Source: Sphingobium sp. Cam5-1 (GTDB taxonomy: Bacteria; Pseudomonadota; Alphaproteobacteria; Sphingomonadales; Sphingomonadaceae). From it: 64,000 nucleotides of DNA. Below are positions 8,588-17,175 of the stretch, piece by piece. The notes beneath the pieces were generated by a model. The model searched no databases and was not told where the DNA came from. It saw only the letters and a list, made by a program, of their open reading frames with translations. The stretch is from positions 186,001 to 250,000 of the forward strand of contig NZ_CP065140.1 of NCBI RefSeq assembly GCF_015693305.1, given 5' to 3'. Each line of letters opens with the position of its first letter. Position 1 is the stretch's first letter. The position numbers were made by a program, and so were the translations under genes.

Positions 8588-9649
8588 TTGAAGGCCATTT
8601 TTCTGAAAAGCGGGCTTGATATCCTCCTGATGATCGATGACGGGGCGGCGGCTGTCGAACTCGCGGAATTCCTGCGCCTTCTGGGCCATAGCGCAACGGC
8701 GTGGGAAGCGTGGACCGAAGACCGTTGCTTTGATCTGGTCATGGTGGATACCGCTGACCAGGGAGATTGGGAGACGCATCTTGCGATCGCCGCTGCAAGA
8801 GGCGTGTCATGGGCCATCCTTCTGGTGGATGACGGAACCGATATCCCTGCCGTGAGGAACGTTGGCGGCCTTCGCGTCATCGGAACGCTGATGAAGCCGT
8901 TGACGCCGGTTCGCGTCGCTGCCTTTCTCCGGAATTACGGGAATGGGAGCGATGGTTCTGTGGGCCAGCGGGCCGGGGACGGCCCGGTTCGAATGCCCGG
9001 ACGGTTCATATTCCGGACGAAGCATGCGCTGAGGGGGGATGCTGTTGTCGGCTATGAAGCAGTGGCATGGCAGGAGGGCGCAGGCGCCTCGCCGGATCAT
9101 GACAGCTTTGCAGGGACCATCTGGGCGGCAGAGGCGGCCCTTGGCCTTGCCGGTCGCCTTGCCAGGGCGCGAGCGAAGGTGCCGGTTGCCTTTTCCTGCT
9201 CGGCGGCCATTTTCGCCGACGCGCAATTTGTTCGCGAAATGCAGCTGCTCACGAGATATGCGCGGGTGGATCCCGGTGGCCTTCTTGTGGACGTCGCGCT
9301 CGCCACAAGCACGCTTCGTGCCTTGGACCTGAGCGAGGCGGCGGAGCGCTGCGCGGCAGCTGGATTCCATGTCGCGCTGGGCAGGCGCGGTGAAGCCGCT
9401 GAGAGTTGGGAGCCGTGGACCATGCTTTCGCTGAGCGAGATCAGGCTGGATGGCTGCGGCGCCGCCCTGCCGCCTGGGGAGGAACGCGCGCTACAGCGTG
9501 AAATCGTGGCGTTGTGCCGGCAGCGGGGCATCAGGACGACAATCGGACGGATCGATTCGGAGGCGGACCTGCGGGATGCTCGCGACACGGGCGCCGATCA
9601 GGGATTGGGAGCCTATTGGGGCGCGCCGCTGCGCGATGTGATCTTGTGA
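8588..9649 (+). CDS. receiver domain fused to a degenerate EAL domain
   Basis: 353 residues from a TTG at 8588; an in-frame stop lies just upstream, and the next ATG is about 14 codons in. Residues 10-120 look like a receiver with the acidic pair D17-D18, phosphoacceptor D54 (FDLVMVD) and K103 (LMKP). Residues about 150-350 follow the EAL fold, but every catalytic motif is changed: the EAL signature reads EAVAW, the metal-binding DDFG position reads LGRRG, and the EGVE and Gln positions are lost. It is therefore unlikely to hydrolyse c-di-GMP and is better viewed as a signalling adaptor. It overlaps the next gene by 4 bases (GTGA). Confidence 0.75.
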   Translation: MKAIFLKSGLDILLMIDDGAAAVELAEFLRLLGHSATAWEAWTEDRCFDLVMVDTADQGDWETHLAIAAARGVSWAILLVDDGTDIPAVRNVGGLRVIGTLMKPLTPVRVAAFLRNYGNGSDGSVGQRAGDGPVRMPGRFIFRTKHALRGDAVVGYEAVAWQEGAGASPDHDSFAGTIWAAEAALGLAGRLARARAKVPVAFSCSAAIFADAQFVREMQLLTRYARVDPGGLLVDVALATSTLRALDLSEAAERCAAAGFHVALGRRGEAAESWEPWTMLSLSEIRLDGCGAALPPGEERALQREIVALCRQRGIRTTIGRIDSEADLRDARDTGADQGLGAYWGAPLRDVIL

Positions 9650-10818
9650 GGGATGAGCTGCGAACATGGGGCGCACCGCGCGGCGTCTATCTGCCCGTCC
9701 TGACCTTTTCCGTTGTTGGCATTGCGGGCACGGCGCAGTTCCTCCCTGCCCTGACGCCGCTCGGGGCGGCATGCGCGGGAGCCTTGATGGCGCTTCGCCG
9801 CCGGCTTTGGCCGCTGATCGGTATTGCGTGCCTTGGTTTACTCATGATCATGGGCCTGGTCGCTCGCGCGCCAGGCCATCACTGGTTCCTTGTGGCCATG
9901 CTCCTGATGGGGGCACTCCTGCCCTACAGGAGGATGCCTGCGGCCGTGTTCCTGCCGCGGCCCGTGTGGGCGATCTGCCTTGGGGGCGCCATGGCATCCA
10001 TTTGCCTGTCGGTCAGCGTGGGGCCGGACCATGCCGCAGCCCTGATCGCTCTGGGCAACGTCCTTGCTGGGGCCTTGGGCGCTGCATTGGTGAGACAGCT
10101 TGCATTGTCCAATGGCGGCTTCCCCGTAGCCAGGGACATGAGCGTTCTTGACGTCTCGCGAGATCTCCTTCTGGGGCGGGTGACCAGCGGCATGCTTCAT
10201 GACCTGGCGCAACCGCTCAACGTCATCTCCATGGCTAACGGCAATCTGGGCTATATCATGGAAAGTCTGGAGATGCCGCCTGCGCAGCGAGCGCAACTTG
10301 ACGAAAGATTGAACCGGATCGCCGCGCAAACGGAGCATGCGGCCTCCATTCTCAATCTGTTCCGCTGGTTTGGCCGCGACCGGGAAGGGGCGATGCTGAA
10401 CGTCAAGAGCGCGCTGCAACAGGCGGTGGCCGCCACGCGCTCGAATGTTCGCCATGGCGGTGTCGGAGTGCGCCTGGGCGGCGATGCGCTCGATTATCCC
10501 CTTGCCGGGCGGCATGGCCTGCTGGAGATGATGACGGTCGCGGCGCTGTTGAGTTCATTTGGAACATTCGTGCTGGCCGATGGAAGCAAGATCAAGGGTC
10601 TCGTCCATGTCCATGCCGAACTTAGCCCGTCATTCATCGTGATTGCTATCTGGTGCGAGGATGAGACCGCAAGGCCTTGCCCTGCCGGTCCGATCGACCA
10701 GACAACCTTATGGCTGCTCGAGCAGATTGCGCGCGCGGGCGACGGCGATTTCCGCCGCGCGCCGGAAAAGCATGGCCTCGCTCAGTTCACGATCCGGCTG
10801 GCGCGCGACGACATCTGA
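9646..10818 (+). CDS. membrane histidine-kinase-like protein without recognisable ATP-binding boxes
   Basis: 390 residues from the GTG at 9646, overlapping the upstream stop by 4 bases. Longer frames starting upstream would run through the preceding gene. About five or six hydrophobic segments fill residues 15-150. A dimerisation helix with H185 follows (SGMLHDLAQPLNVISM), resembling the H-box HxLxQPL of sphingomonad kinases. The C-terminal part does not show N, G1 or G2 boxes; the expected N-box position reads LLEMMTVAALLSS. It may act as a phosphotransfer or phosphatase scaffold for the receiver encoded upstream. It converges on, and overlaps by 37 bases, the kinase on the other strand. Confidence 0.75.
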   Translation: MRDELRTWGAPRGVYLPVLTFSVVGIAGTAQFLPALTPLGAACAGALMALRRRLWPLIGIACLGLLMIMGLVARAPGHHWFLVAMLLMGALLPYRRMPAAVFLPRPVWAICLGGAMASICLSVSVGPDHAAALIALGNVLAGALGAALVRQLALSNGGFPVARDMSVLDVSRDLLLGRVTSGMLHDLAQPLNVISMANGNLGYIMESLEMPPAQRAQLDERLNRIAAQTEHAASILNLFRWFGRDREGAMLNVKSALQQAVAATRSNVRHGGVGVRLGGDALDYPLAGRHGLLEMMTVAALLSSFGTFVLADGSKIKGLVHVHAELSPSFIVIAIWCEDETARPCPAGPIDQTTLWLLEQIARAGDGDFRRAPEKHGLAQFTIRLARDDI

Positions 10819-12659
10819 TCGGCATGGCCCGTTGCGGGTAGCTCGATCGCGAGCAGCGCGCCTTCGTGCAAGGAGGGGCGAAGGCTCACATTGCCGCCCG
10901 CGCGAAGAATGATCTCGCGCGTGATGAAGAGCCCGAGCCCTGTCCCTTCATCCGCTTTGGTGGAGAAGAAGGCGTTGAAGGCGGCCTCGGCATGGCGGGG
11001 GCTTACGCCCGCGCCATTGTCCGCTATGATACAGGAAACAAGGCCGTCGCAAGTCGCTACGGAACATGTGATGCGTCCTGTTCCGGTCCATCCTTCGCGC
11101 CGCCTGCTGACGATGCTGTCAGCGGCGTTTTGGAGAGCGTTGACGAAAACCTGCTCCAGCTCGACCGGCGACATGATGGTGCAGTGCCTTCCATCTTCTA
11201 TCGAGAAATCGAGTTCGATCGCGCGCTCTTCCAGCAGGGGAGCCAGAAACGCGCAGGATCGGCGCAATGTTTCTGCCACGTCCAGTTCGGCTTCCGAGTT
11301 TGCGCTGGTGCGGCCATAACTGAGGATCTGCTCGATGATCGCCGTGGCGCGGATCACCTGCTCGGCGATGCGCTCCGCCCGCTCCGCGATCTGGCCTGTG
11401 CTTCTGTCGGACCTGTCCGCTCTGGCGAGCATGAGGCGCTGGCTCTCTGCCGCCACCGAGATTGTAAACAGCGGTTGGCGCAGTTCGTGGGCGATGGCCA
11501 TGATGCGCGCGCCAAGGTCGGCATGGCGCGCCCGCTGCGCCAGCGCCATGGAATAGTGGCGCTGATCGCCGCGGTGGAGGAGGATGCCGGATTCCCATCG
11601 CCATTTTCCCGTCCGGCAGCTCATGGCGAGTAGCATTGGCTCAAAATCCGGGCCTGTCCTGGCGCGGAATGTGAGGATCGTGTCGCCGCGGCCCACGCTT
11701 TCGATCACTCGGCTCGCGTCGGCGGGATGAATCTGCAGGCTGCCTGGGTGTGAGGCAGCGTCTTCGCAAAAAACGAGCCTTCCCGCGTGCGCATCGAAGC
11801 AAATGCCCGAAATTGATCGGAAGGCGGGCGTCCCGGAGGCGTCCACCAAGGCGCCGCGATTTTCCTCATAAGCCACCGATCCGCTATCCTGTGCGACCGC
11901 GTTCCCTGCGGCATTCTCTCCGGGCAGGAGCGAGGCGGGCGTAACCTCTGCTCTTGCCTCCAGCGCGCGCGCGAGCTGGCGGCTGTACAGCTGGAGCAAG
12001 AGGGCCAGGATCAAAAATGCCGGGAGGGTCAGACGCTCGCCGATGAAGGCGAAGGTGAGGGCAAGCTTGTCATCGACCGATCTCGCCAGGGCGCCGACCA
12101 TTATGTCGAGGATGACAATGGTGAGGATGTTGATGATGGCGGCAAGAGCAGCGATCGGCGCGAGATAGGCCGTCTCCCCGTCAGGCGAAATGCGCTTGTC
12201 TTGCAAGGCCGCAGCGACAGCCAGATCCGCCACGGCCGCTCCCAGTGCGAAACCAGCCGCCCAACGCAGCGCCTCTTCGAGTGGCGCCCAGCCTGCGACG
12301 AGGATGACTGGAAAAATCAGGCAGCACGCCAGGAGGGTCGCATCGGCGGATTGGCGAACCCATTTACGCAATCCGTGGGCCACCAGAAAAACGCAGGCCG
12401 CGGCCAGGGCCTGGAGGCCGCCTGCCCATTGCATGTGCGCGAGCGCAAAGGCCGCGAAGATCAGCAGCATCCGCGGCAGCGCCCAGTGGCGTTTGAGGAG
12501 CCAGGCCAGGAAAAACACCAGCGTAGCGGCGGGCGCCCGGCCGAATATGGGTGTCAGGCTCAGCGTTGCAATGAGAATGACTGCCAGACATATGGACGCG
12601 CGGCGTCCAGGAAGAGCCGCGAGGTTGCCACCAGTTAAATGCTGAAACCGCTCAAGCAT
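10782..12659 (-). CDS. membrane-bound sensor histidine kinase
   Basis: 625 residues. The N-terminal 230 residues hold roughly eight hydrophobic segments. A PAS-like region follows (about 275-380), then a HisKA domain with H391 (MAIAHELRQPLFTISV). The HATPase is complete: N box VFVNALQNAADSIVS, G1 IADNGAGVS, F box NAFFSTK, G2 GTGLGLFITREII. The H-box resembles that of the kinase-like protein converging on it. It is followed in the same direction by nothing obvious and preceded by its likely receiver partner, whose stop overlaps the start by 8 bases. Confidence 0.88.
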   Translation of the reverse strand: MLERFQHLTGGNLAALPGRRASICLAVILIATLSLTPIFGRAPAATLVFFLAWLLKRHWALPRMLLIFAAFALAHMQWAGGLQALAAACVFLVAHGLRKWVRQSADATLLACCLIFPVILVAGWAPLEEALRWAAGFALGAAVADLAVAAALQDKRISPDGETAYLAPIAALAAIINILTIVILDIMVGALARSVDDKLALTFAFIGERLTLPAFLILALLLQLYSRQLARALEARAEVTPASLLPGENAAGNAVAQDSGSVAYEENRGALVDASGTPAFRSISGICFDAHAGRLVFCEDAASHPGSLQIHPADASRVIESVGRGDTILTFRARTGPDFEPMLLAMSCRTGKWRWESGILLHRGDQRHYSMALAQRARHADLGARIMAIAHELRQPLFTISVAAESQRLMLARADRSDRSTGQIAERAERIAEQVIRATAIIEQILSYGRTSANSEAELDVAETLRRSCAFLAPLLEERAIELDFSIEDGRHCTIMSPVELEQVFVNALQNAADSIVSRRREGWTGTGRITCSVATCDGLVSCIIADNGAGVSPRHAEAAFNAFFSTKADEGTGLGLFITREIILRAGGNVSLRPSLHEGALLAIELPATGHADQMSSRASRIVN

Positions 12660-13059
12660 TCGAAGCGTCCGGGGCAGCCAGCATTCGCTGCAAAATCTCG
12701 ATGAACGCGCGTGGTTGCACCGGCTTTGAGAGCAGATGATATTCTTTGTGCGCGAGGGTGACCTCCGGCCGCATGGAATCTCCGGTCATGAACACGAAAC
12801 CGTAGGCACGGGTGGATAGGTGCGGATGTCGGGCAATAAGCTCGAGGATTTCCAATCCCGATTCTCTTGCAAGCCTGACATCGCAAGCAATCGCCCTGAG
12901 TAAGGGCGCGCTTTCGAGCGCCGCCATGGCGGCCGGCAAGGATCCGGCCCCAATGGCAGGGATATCAAGAAGCGAAAGCATGGTGACAAGCTCATCGACG
13001 ATCTCCGGCACGTCATCGATGATGAGCACCAATGCTTCGTGCGGCAGGGTCTCATTCAT
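12652..13059 (-). CDS. single-domain response regulator
   Basis: 135 residues from the ATG at 13059, chosen because AAAGGA lies about 7 bases upstream; a longer frame starts at 13131. It is a stand-alone receiver with D15-D16 (VLIIDD), phosphoacceptor D60 (IACDVRLARESG), a Thr in VFMTGD, and the Lys of LLSKP. There is no output domain. It overlaps the start of the adjacent kinase by 8 bases, so the two are probably a cognate pair. Without an effector domain it may act by protein contact or as a phosphate relay. Confidence 0.87.
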   Translation of the reverse strand: MNETLPHEALVLIIDDVPEIVDELVTMLSLLDIPAIGAGSLPAAMAALESAPLLRAIACDVRLARESGLEILELIARHPHLSTRAYGFVFMTGDSMRPEVTLAHKEYHLLSKPVQPRAFIEILQRMLAAPDASNA

Positions 13060-13759
13060 ATTCCGATCCTTTGCGAAGGCCGAACCATCCGTGCCATCGT
13101 CTAGGGCAAAGTGACGCGCGTTTACAATCACATCTCCCCGTCATTGCGGGTTGCCGTAGCGTCTCGACGCAATGGAAGAGGGCGGTCGCGCGCGCAGATT
13201 GCCGCGCCCGGGAAGGGAAAGCCTGGCAGACGAACCATGCTCTAAAAGTTATGGGATTCTCGATATGCTGAGCGAGAAGTCGGATCCGGAGCTGCGGCTG
13301 GCACGATGTGCATAAGATCGGCAAGGAACGGGCATAGTGCTGGCAATAATGGGCGAGCTGGGGTGAATCGGGTGTGCTGACCGGCCATCAGCTGCGGCTC
13401 GTTTATGCAAGGTTAAGGTTGACCATGGCTATCCTGGGTTAATTTCCTCTTGGGACCGTTTTCGCCTTGTCCTCTCGAGCCGGTTGGCGATAGGGGGCGG
13501 GAGGCTATCTCGAGCAAAGAATTTCTGTTGAAGATCAAGGCTGTCGGAATTGTATCGGGACCAGGACGACCTCTTAACCATGTGCCGGACACGTGCGGGT
13601 TGGACGCGACGAGGCCGGTTTGAAGGATGAAGAAGCAATTGGAAGGCGGGCTATTCGAGCGGACGGTGCGCTGGTTCTTTTGCCTTCAAGACGAACGACA
13701 GATGGGCGTGACCGACCGCGGAGCGCTGATTTTCTCATGAATTTTAGCGAGTGAGGCGG
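13060..13759. other. 700-base gap between the response regulator and the LuxI-like gene
   Basis: No convincing gene. A 37-codon frame (13627-13740) begins with an ATG immediately after AAGG and ends 19 bases before the LuxI-like gene. It might be a leader peptide but is too short to trust. Promoters for both flanking genes are expected here. I found no clear lux-box palindrome. Confidence 0.4.
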
Positions 13760-14464
13760 ATGGGAAGTGCTAATCGCCCTATTGGGCTATCTTCCGGTGG
13801 CAGCAGTGCAGAAATTGCTGCGCCACGATTGGTCAACATCGTCTGCGACAGAAAGGCTCTGCCTGCCGCCTGCGCCAACTGCTGGCAAAGAGATAGCGCT
13901 TCGTGCGATCTCGTTCCGGTCGATGCGATAACCGAGCTTCCCTTCGACCCAGATGAGTATGACGACAAATTCGCCGAATATCTGGTGGTACGCGATCCCC
14001 TGACGAATAGACGCATGGGATCTTTGCGGTTGCTGCGGACGGATCGGCCTCACATATTGGGTTCTGTATTTCCAGACCTGTGTGACACGCCTGCGCCCAG
14101 CGGACTTTCCATTCGGGAGGTAACGCAGCTGTGTATCTCGCCAGGCCTGCGCCTGCGCGAGCGGCGGATGGTCAGCCGTCAATTGGCGAGCGCGCTTGTG
14201 GAATATGGGCTGTTAACGGGTATCACGGCCTATACGACGGTGATGGAATTGGTTTGGTCCCGGCAGCTCATGTCCATGGGCTGGGATTGTGAGCCGCTGG
14301 GATTGGGGCGCCCGGTGGGGGACACATTGCTGGGTGCGTTCCAGGTTCATATCGACGCCAGCACGGTCGGCGGCTTGAGAGCGGCGGGCTGTTATGTCCC
14401 GGGTAAATTGGAGATCGTCGAAAGGGACAATCAGGCGAGCCTGTTTGACTCGCTGGCGGCCTGA
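13760..14464 (+). CDS. divergent acyl-homoserine-lactone synthase (LuxI family)
   Basis: 234 residues from the ATG at 13760, preceded by GAGG; a GTG lies three codons upstream. The LuxI/GNAT core is visible: PDEYDDKFAEYLVVRDP (about 64-80), GSLRLL with R90, VFPDLC, SIREVTQLC with E120, then MGWDCEPLG and LLGAFQVHID near the end. Members normally carry an N-terminal R..F...W motif and E..R at the E120 site. Here the N-terminus is unlike that pattern, and the Arg of E..R is Gln (Q123). It would make an acylated homoserine lactone from SAM and acyl-ACP if active. No luxR lies in the window. Confidence 0.75.
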   Translation: MGSANRPIGLSSGGSSAEIAAPRLVNIVCDRKALPAACANCWQRDSASCDLVPVDAITELPFDPDEYDDKFAEYLVVRDPLTNRRMGSLRLLRTDRPHILGSVFPDLCDTPAPSGLSIREVTQLCISPGLRLRERRMVSRQLASALVEYGLLTGITAYTTVMELVWSRQLMSMGWDCEPLGLGRPVGDTLLGAFQVHIDASTVGGLRAAGCYVPGKLEIVERDNQASLFDSLAA

Positions 14465-14604
14465 ATCAAGGCTGGCAGCGTGGCTCATTGGATCGGATCC
14501 GATGAGCGGCACCAAAAGGAAAAGAACAGGATTTTGGGCTAAAGCGCCACAGGCTCGGGCGCCCAGCAAGGGCCGTCGAATTTCCTGGTTCTTGCGGTGG
14601 CTGT

Positions 14605-14636
14605 GGGCCTCTCAGAACGCTGGCTCTGGGAGGCCC
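14605..14636. terminator. hairpin between converging luxI-like and mucR-like genes
   Basis: GGGCCTCTCAGA and TCTGGGAGGCCC form a 12-base stem (11 pairs) around an 8-base loop. It lies between two converging genes, where a bidirectional terminator is expected. There is no long T-run on either side, so it may be weak or serve another role. Confidence 0.45.
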
Positions 14637-14663
14637 TTGGGATCGGAACGAAAATCCTTGCGC

Positions 14664-15179
14664 CTAGACTTTCGCCGCACGCCCTGATTTACGGCGGGAA
14701 GACGTAGCAGGGGGCTTGGGAGCATCCTTTTCCACCGGCGAGGGCAGCTTGGTTGCGGTCCGCTTCCCCTTTGGCTCGGCCCGAAGGCCCAGGCCGATCT
14801 TGTGGGCGAGTTCCCGTCGCTGATTCGTGTAGCTCGGCGCAGCCATGGGATAGTCGGCGGGCAGTCCCCATTTGGCGCGATATTCCTCCGGGGTCATCTG
14901 ATATCGGGCCCTGAGGTAACGCTTGAGCGTCTTCAGCTTCTTGCCGTCTTCGAGGCAAACAATATAGTCCTCCTTGATGGAGGAACGGATAGGAACGGCA
15001 GGATCACGCTTCGCGGTTTTCTCTTCTTCCGGAGATTCCAGCTTGGACAAGGCCGAATGAACACTTTTGATCATTTCGCACAGGTCTCCAACGGCCATGG
15101 GGTTGTTGGAAACATTTGCCGACACGATATTAGCAGTCAGTGATACGAGAGAGCCTTTTTCGTCATCGATACTTACCAT
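14664..15179 (-). CDS. MucR/Ros-family transcriptional regulator lacking most zinc ligands
   Basis: 171 residues from the ATG at 15179, with GGGG about 8 bases upstream; a TTG lies four codons earlier. The MucR core is plain: DYIVCLEDGKKLKTLKRYLR (about 71-90), then MTPEEYRAKWGLPADYPMAA (about 95-114), and a Lys/Pro-rich tail. In Ros and MucR the zinc finger uses two Cys and two His. Here C75 remains but the second Cys is D78, and the two His positions are Y88 and R92. DNA binding without zinc has been reported for some family members. MucR proteins act as global regulators of envelope and cell-cycle genes. Confidence 0.9.
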   Translation of the reverse strand: MVSIDDEKGSLVSLTANIVSANVSNNPMAVGDLCEMIKSVHSALSKLESPEEEKTAKRDPAVPIRSSIKEDYIVCLEDGKKLKTLKRYLRARYQMTPEEYRAKWGLPADYPMAAPSYTNQRRELAHKIGLGLRAEPKGKRTATKLPSPVEKDAPKPPATSSRRKSGRAAKV

Positions 15180-15816
15180 TTTGCGCCCCAACTTCTTCGC
15201 AGTCGAAATATAGAATCAACGAATGCAAGATAACGATGCTGACCCCATCTTGCAAACCATTTATTAACATATAATTAAGCACAGAGATATATATCTAACG
15301 ACATGCTCGCCGCCGCGATCCGCACAGATATTTGAAGACTTTTTAATGGGTTGCAAGAGGGGCGTAAACTAAAGGGTGTTTGCGCCGTCTCGATAGCCGC
15401 ACGATGCATCGCGGGGCTGCCCGTTAATTCCTTCGAATCGAATTCTTGCATCTTGCAGCTTTCGCTTCATCCCCATCGCTGTCCGCAACGCCTATGCTGC
15501 GGGTGGACAAGCGGAAGCGACAATGGCAAGTCCTGGTAAAGAATCGATTGATCGATGGCCGGTGTGTCGGAGGTCAGAAAGCTCTTCAAATGCGAGACAG
15601 GCGCGATTCTGGCGGCGTCGGGGCGGAACCTGGATACATGTTGATTTGCGGTTCGGGGCAGCCGAAATCAGAGTTGGCATGCATTGATCCGCCGTGATGC
15701 TGCAGGAGTTCTCGGCGGGACGGCCAAGGCGGACATGGCTTGGCGGAGATCGCGGCTGACATGCTTTGCAGGATCGAAGGGCCGGTTTCGGATAGGCATA
15801 ACCTCGTTGGCGTGGA
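15180..15816. promoter_or_regulatory. upstream region of the mucR-like gene
   Basis: About 640 bases without a convincing gene. The first 130 bases are AT-rich and contain a perfect CtrA-type site (listed separately). The remainder holds only short overlapping frames on both strands with no family resemblance. Confidence 0.5.
15264..15278. promoter_or_regulatory. CtrA box TTAA-N7-TTAA upstream of the mucR-like gene
   Basis: The sequence TTAACATATAATTAA matches the full CtrA consensus TTAA-N7-TTAA exactly. It lies 85 bases upstream of the mucR-like start codon in an AT-rich gap. CtrA is the cell-cycle master regulator of alphaproteobacteria. AT-rich sequence can give the motif by chance, so binding is an inference. 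Confidence 0.6.
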
Positions 15817-16314
15817 TTGCTTGTGAGACGGAATATCGCTGCATCTTTTGCCAGGCCCTTTTGCTGGGTCGGCGTAGCCGGGGCAGGGGCGGGCATCTGG
15901 CTTTTTGACGTACCGGCGCCTTCGACCTTGTCCATCATGCTTTTGCAGCTTCTCGCATTTTCGTTTCTGACCCTTGTCACATGGGTCGCCTATGGGGACG
16001 CGGGACTATTGCGCGTTGGCGAGAGGCTCGTCCTGTTTCGTGCGGTTCTGGAGTTGGGCCAATCGGTTTCGATCGTTCCTGGGACCTGCGATCTGTTGGA
16101 TTGGTGCCGCGATTGCAGTGCAATCGTTGCGGTGTTGAGTGTGATAGGGCTGGCGCGCAAAGCCTGGTTAGGATTGGTAGCGATTGATGAGGAAGGGTCG
16201 GCGGCTCGAAAGGCGATTTCCGCGTCCGGCTGCGAGATTATCGACATGAAGGCTTGGAAGATGCGGGCGCGGGTCGTCGGCCCGGCCTCGAATGTGCGTA
16301 ATCACCGCCGCTGA
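15817..16314 (+). CDS. hypothetical membrane protein (uncertain)
   Basis: A 165-codon frame beginning TTG, with three hydrophobic stretches (FCWVGVAGAGAGIWLF, LSIMLLQLLAFSFLTLVTWV, and SAIVAVLSVIGLA). No ribosome binding site is clear and no family is recognised. A competing minus-strand frame overlaps its first third. It may be a real but poorly conserved protein or a chance frame. Confidence 0.3.
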   Translation: MLVRRNIAASFARPFCWVGVAGAGAGIWLFDVPAPSTLSIMLLQLLAFSFLTLVTWVAYGDAGLLRVGERLVLFRAVLELGQSVSIVPGTCDLLDWCRDCSAIVAVLSVIGLARKAWLGLVAIDEEGSAARKAISASGCEIIDMKAWKMRARVVGPASNVRNHRR

Positions 16315-16620
16315 AAGATGTGCAAACTGCCGGGCCAGACTATGGCGTCGGCGGAGGCTGCCTGACCCGGATGATGCCTGCTCAGGCGCCATCGCCCTGA
16401 CTGGAAATCGCGGCGTCTGCTTGTCGCAAGCGAACGAGCTGTCATCTTACGAGCCGGAAACGCCGACTGGATGTCGACCTGTTGGCCACACCGGGCAGAT
16501 TGCCTGCAGACTGTCAGAGGATGGGCCGAGTTGAGCCTCATGTGGACGCGCCAATGAGCGATCATCGGGTCTTGCCACGGACTGGATGACAGACGGCGGC
16601 AGCGTGTAGATAAGACCCTC
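16315..16620. other. gap without recognisable gene
   Basis: Short frames on both strands show no family resemblance. Nothing structural was seen beyond a likely promoter for the nuclease-like gene. Confidence 0.3.
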
Positions 16621-17175
16621 ATGAAGAATGATTTCGATTTCCGCAGGATGCTGGGAGCTCCGCCCAGACGGCGGCATGCCAAAGTCAGGCCCTTTCGTCG
16701 CCGCCGGAGCAAGCAGGGCGCCAGGAGCCGCGGGGTACTTTCTTTGGTCGCACCAGCGATTATCGCGGGCCTTGCCATAGGCCTGGTTGTCACTCAACTC
16801 GAAGGCAGGCTGCCTGACTGGTCTTTGACCGGTCATGACCCGACGTCAGAGGTGGGGTGCGTCAGCCCACAGGTTCTGGACGGCGACACATTACGGTGCG
16901 GCGCGAGGCGCATTCGCCTATCCTCGATCGATGCGCCGGAGCTGCCGGGCCATTGCCGGCCCGGCCGCGCTTGCACGCCCGGGGACCCCTATGCAAGCAC
17001 AGGCAATCTCCGATCGCTGGTGGTGGGACAGGCGGTTTCCTGCCGCCAGATTGACACCGACCATTATGGGCGGACGGTCGCACGATGCGCCGTGCAGGGG
17101 CGGGATTTGTCCTGTGCGCAGGTGCAGGGCGGCTTCGCTGTCGAGCGCTATGGCGCCCTTCTTTGCGGGCCGTGA
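16621..17175 (+). CDS. membrane-anchored thermonuclease-like (SNase) protein
   Basis: 184 residues. A very basic N-terminus (about 15-38) precedes one membrane helix (SLVAPAIIAGLAIGLVVTQL). An SNase-like domain follows: VLDGDTLRCGARRIRLSSID (about 85-104), APELPG, then TDHYGRTVARCAVQGRDLS. Thermonucleases use Asp, Arg and Glu residues in these motifs; the RxxxxDAPE and YGR motifs are present. The C-terminal part is shorter than in Staphylococcus nuclease, so activity is uncertain. Several Cys pairs fit an extracytoplasmic location. Confidence 0.75.
   Translation: MKNDFDFRRMLGAPPRRRHAKVRPFRRRRSKQGARSRGVLSLVAPAIIAGLAIGLVVTQLEGRLPDWSLTGHDPTSEVGCVSPQVLDGDTLRCGARRIRLSSIDAPELPGHCRPGRACTPGDPYASTGNLRSLVVGQAVSCRQIDTDHYGRTVARCAVQGRDLSCAQVQGGFAVERYGALLCGP

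Noticed and set aside
9666..10151. 161-codon plus-strand frame in another phase of the kinase-like gene
   Set aside because: The kinase-like frame has membrane helices and an H-box and overlaps its neighbour by GTGA; this one is His/Pro/Arg-rich.
13627..13740. 37-codon frame before the LuxI-like gene
   Set aside because: AAGG touches the ATG with no spacing, and the peptide resembles nothing; it is kept only as a remark under the gap.
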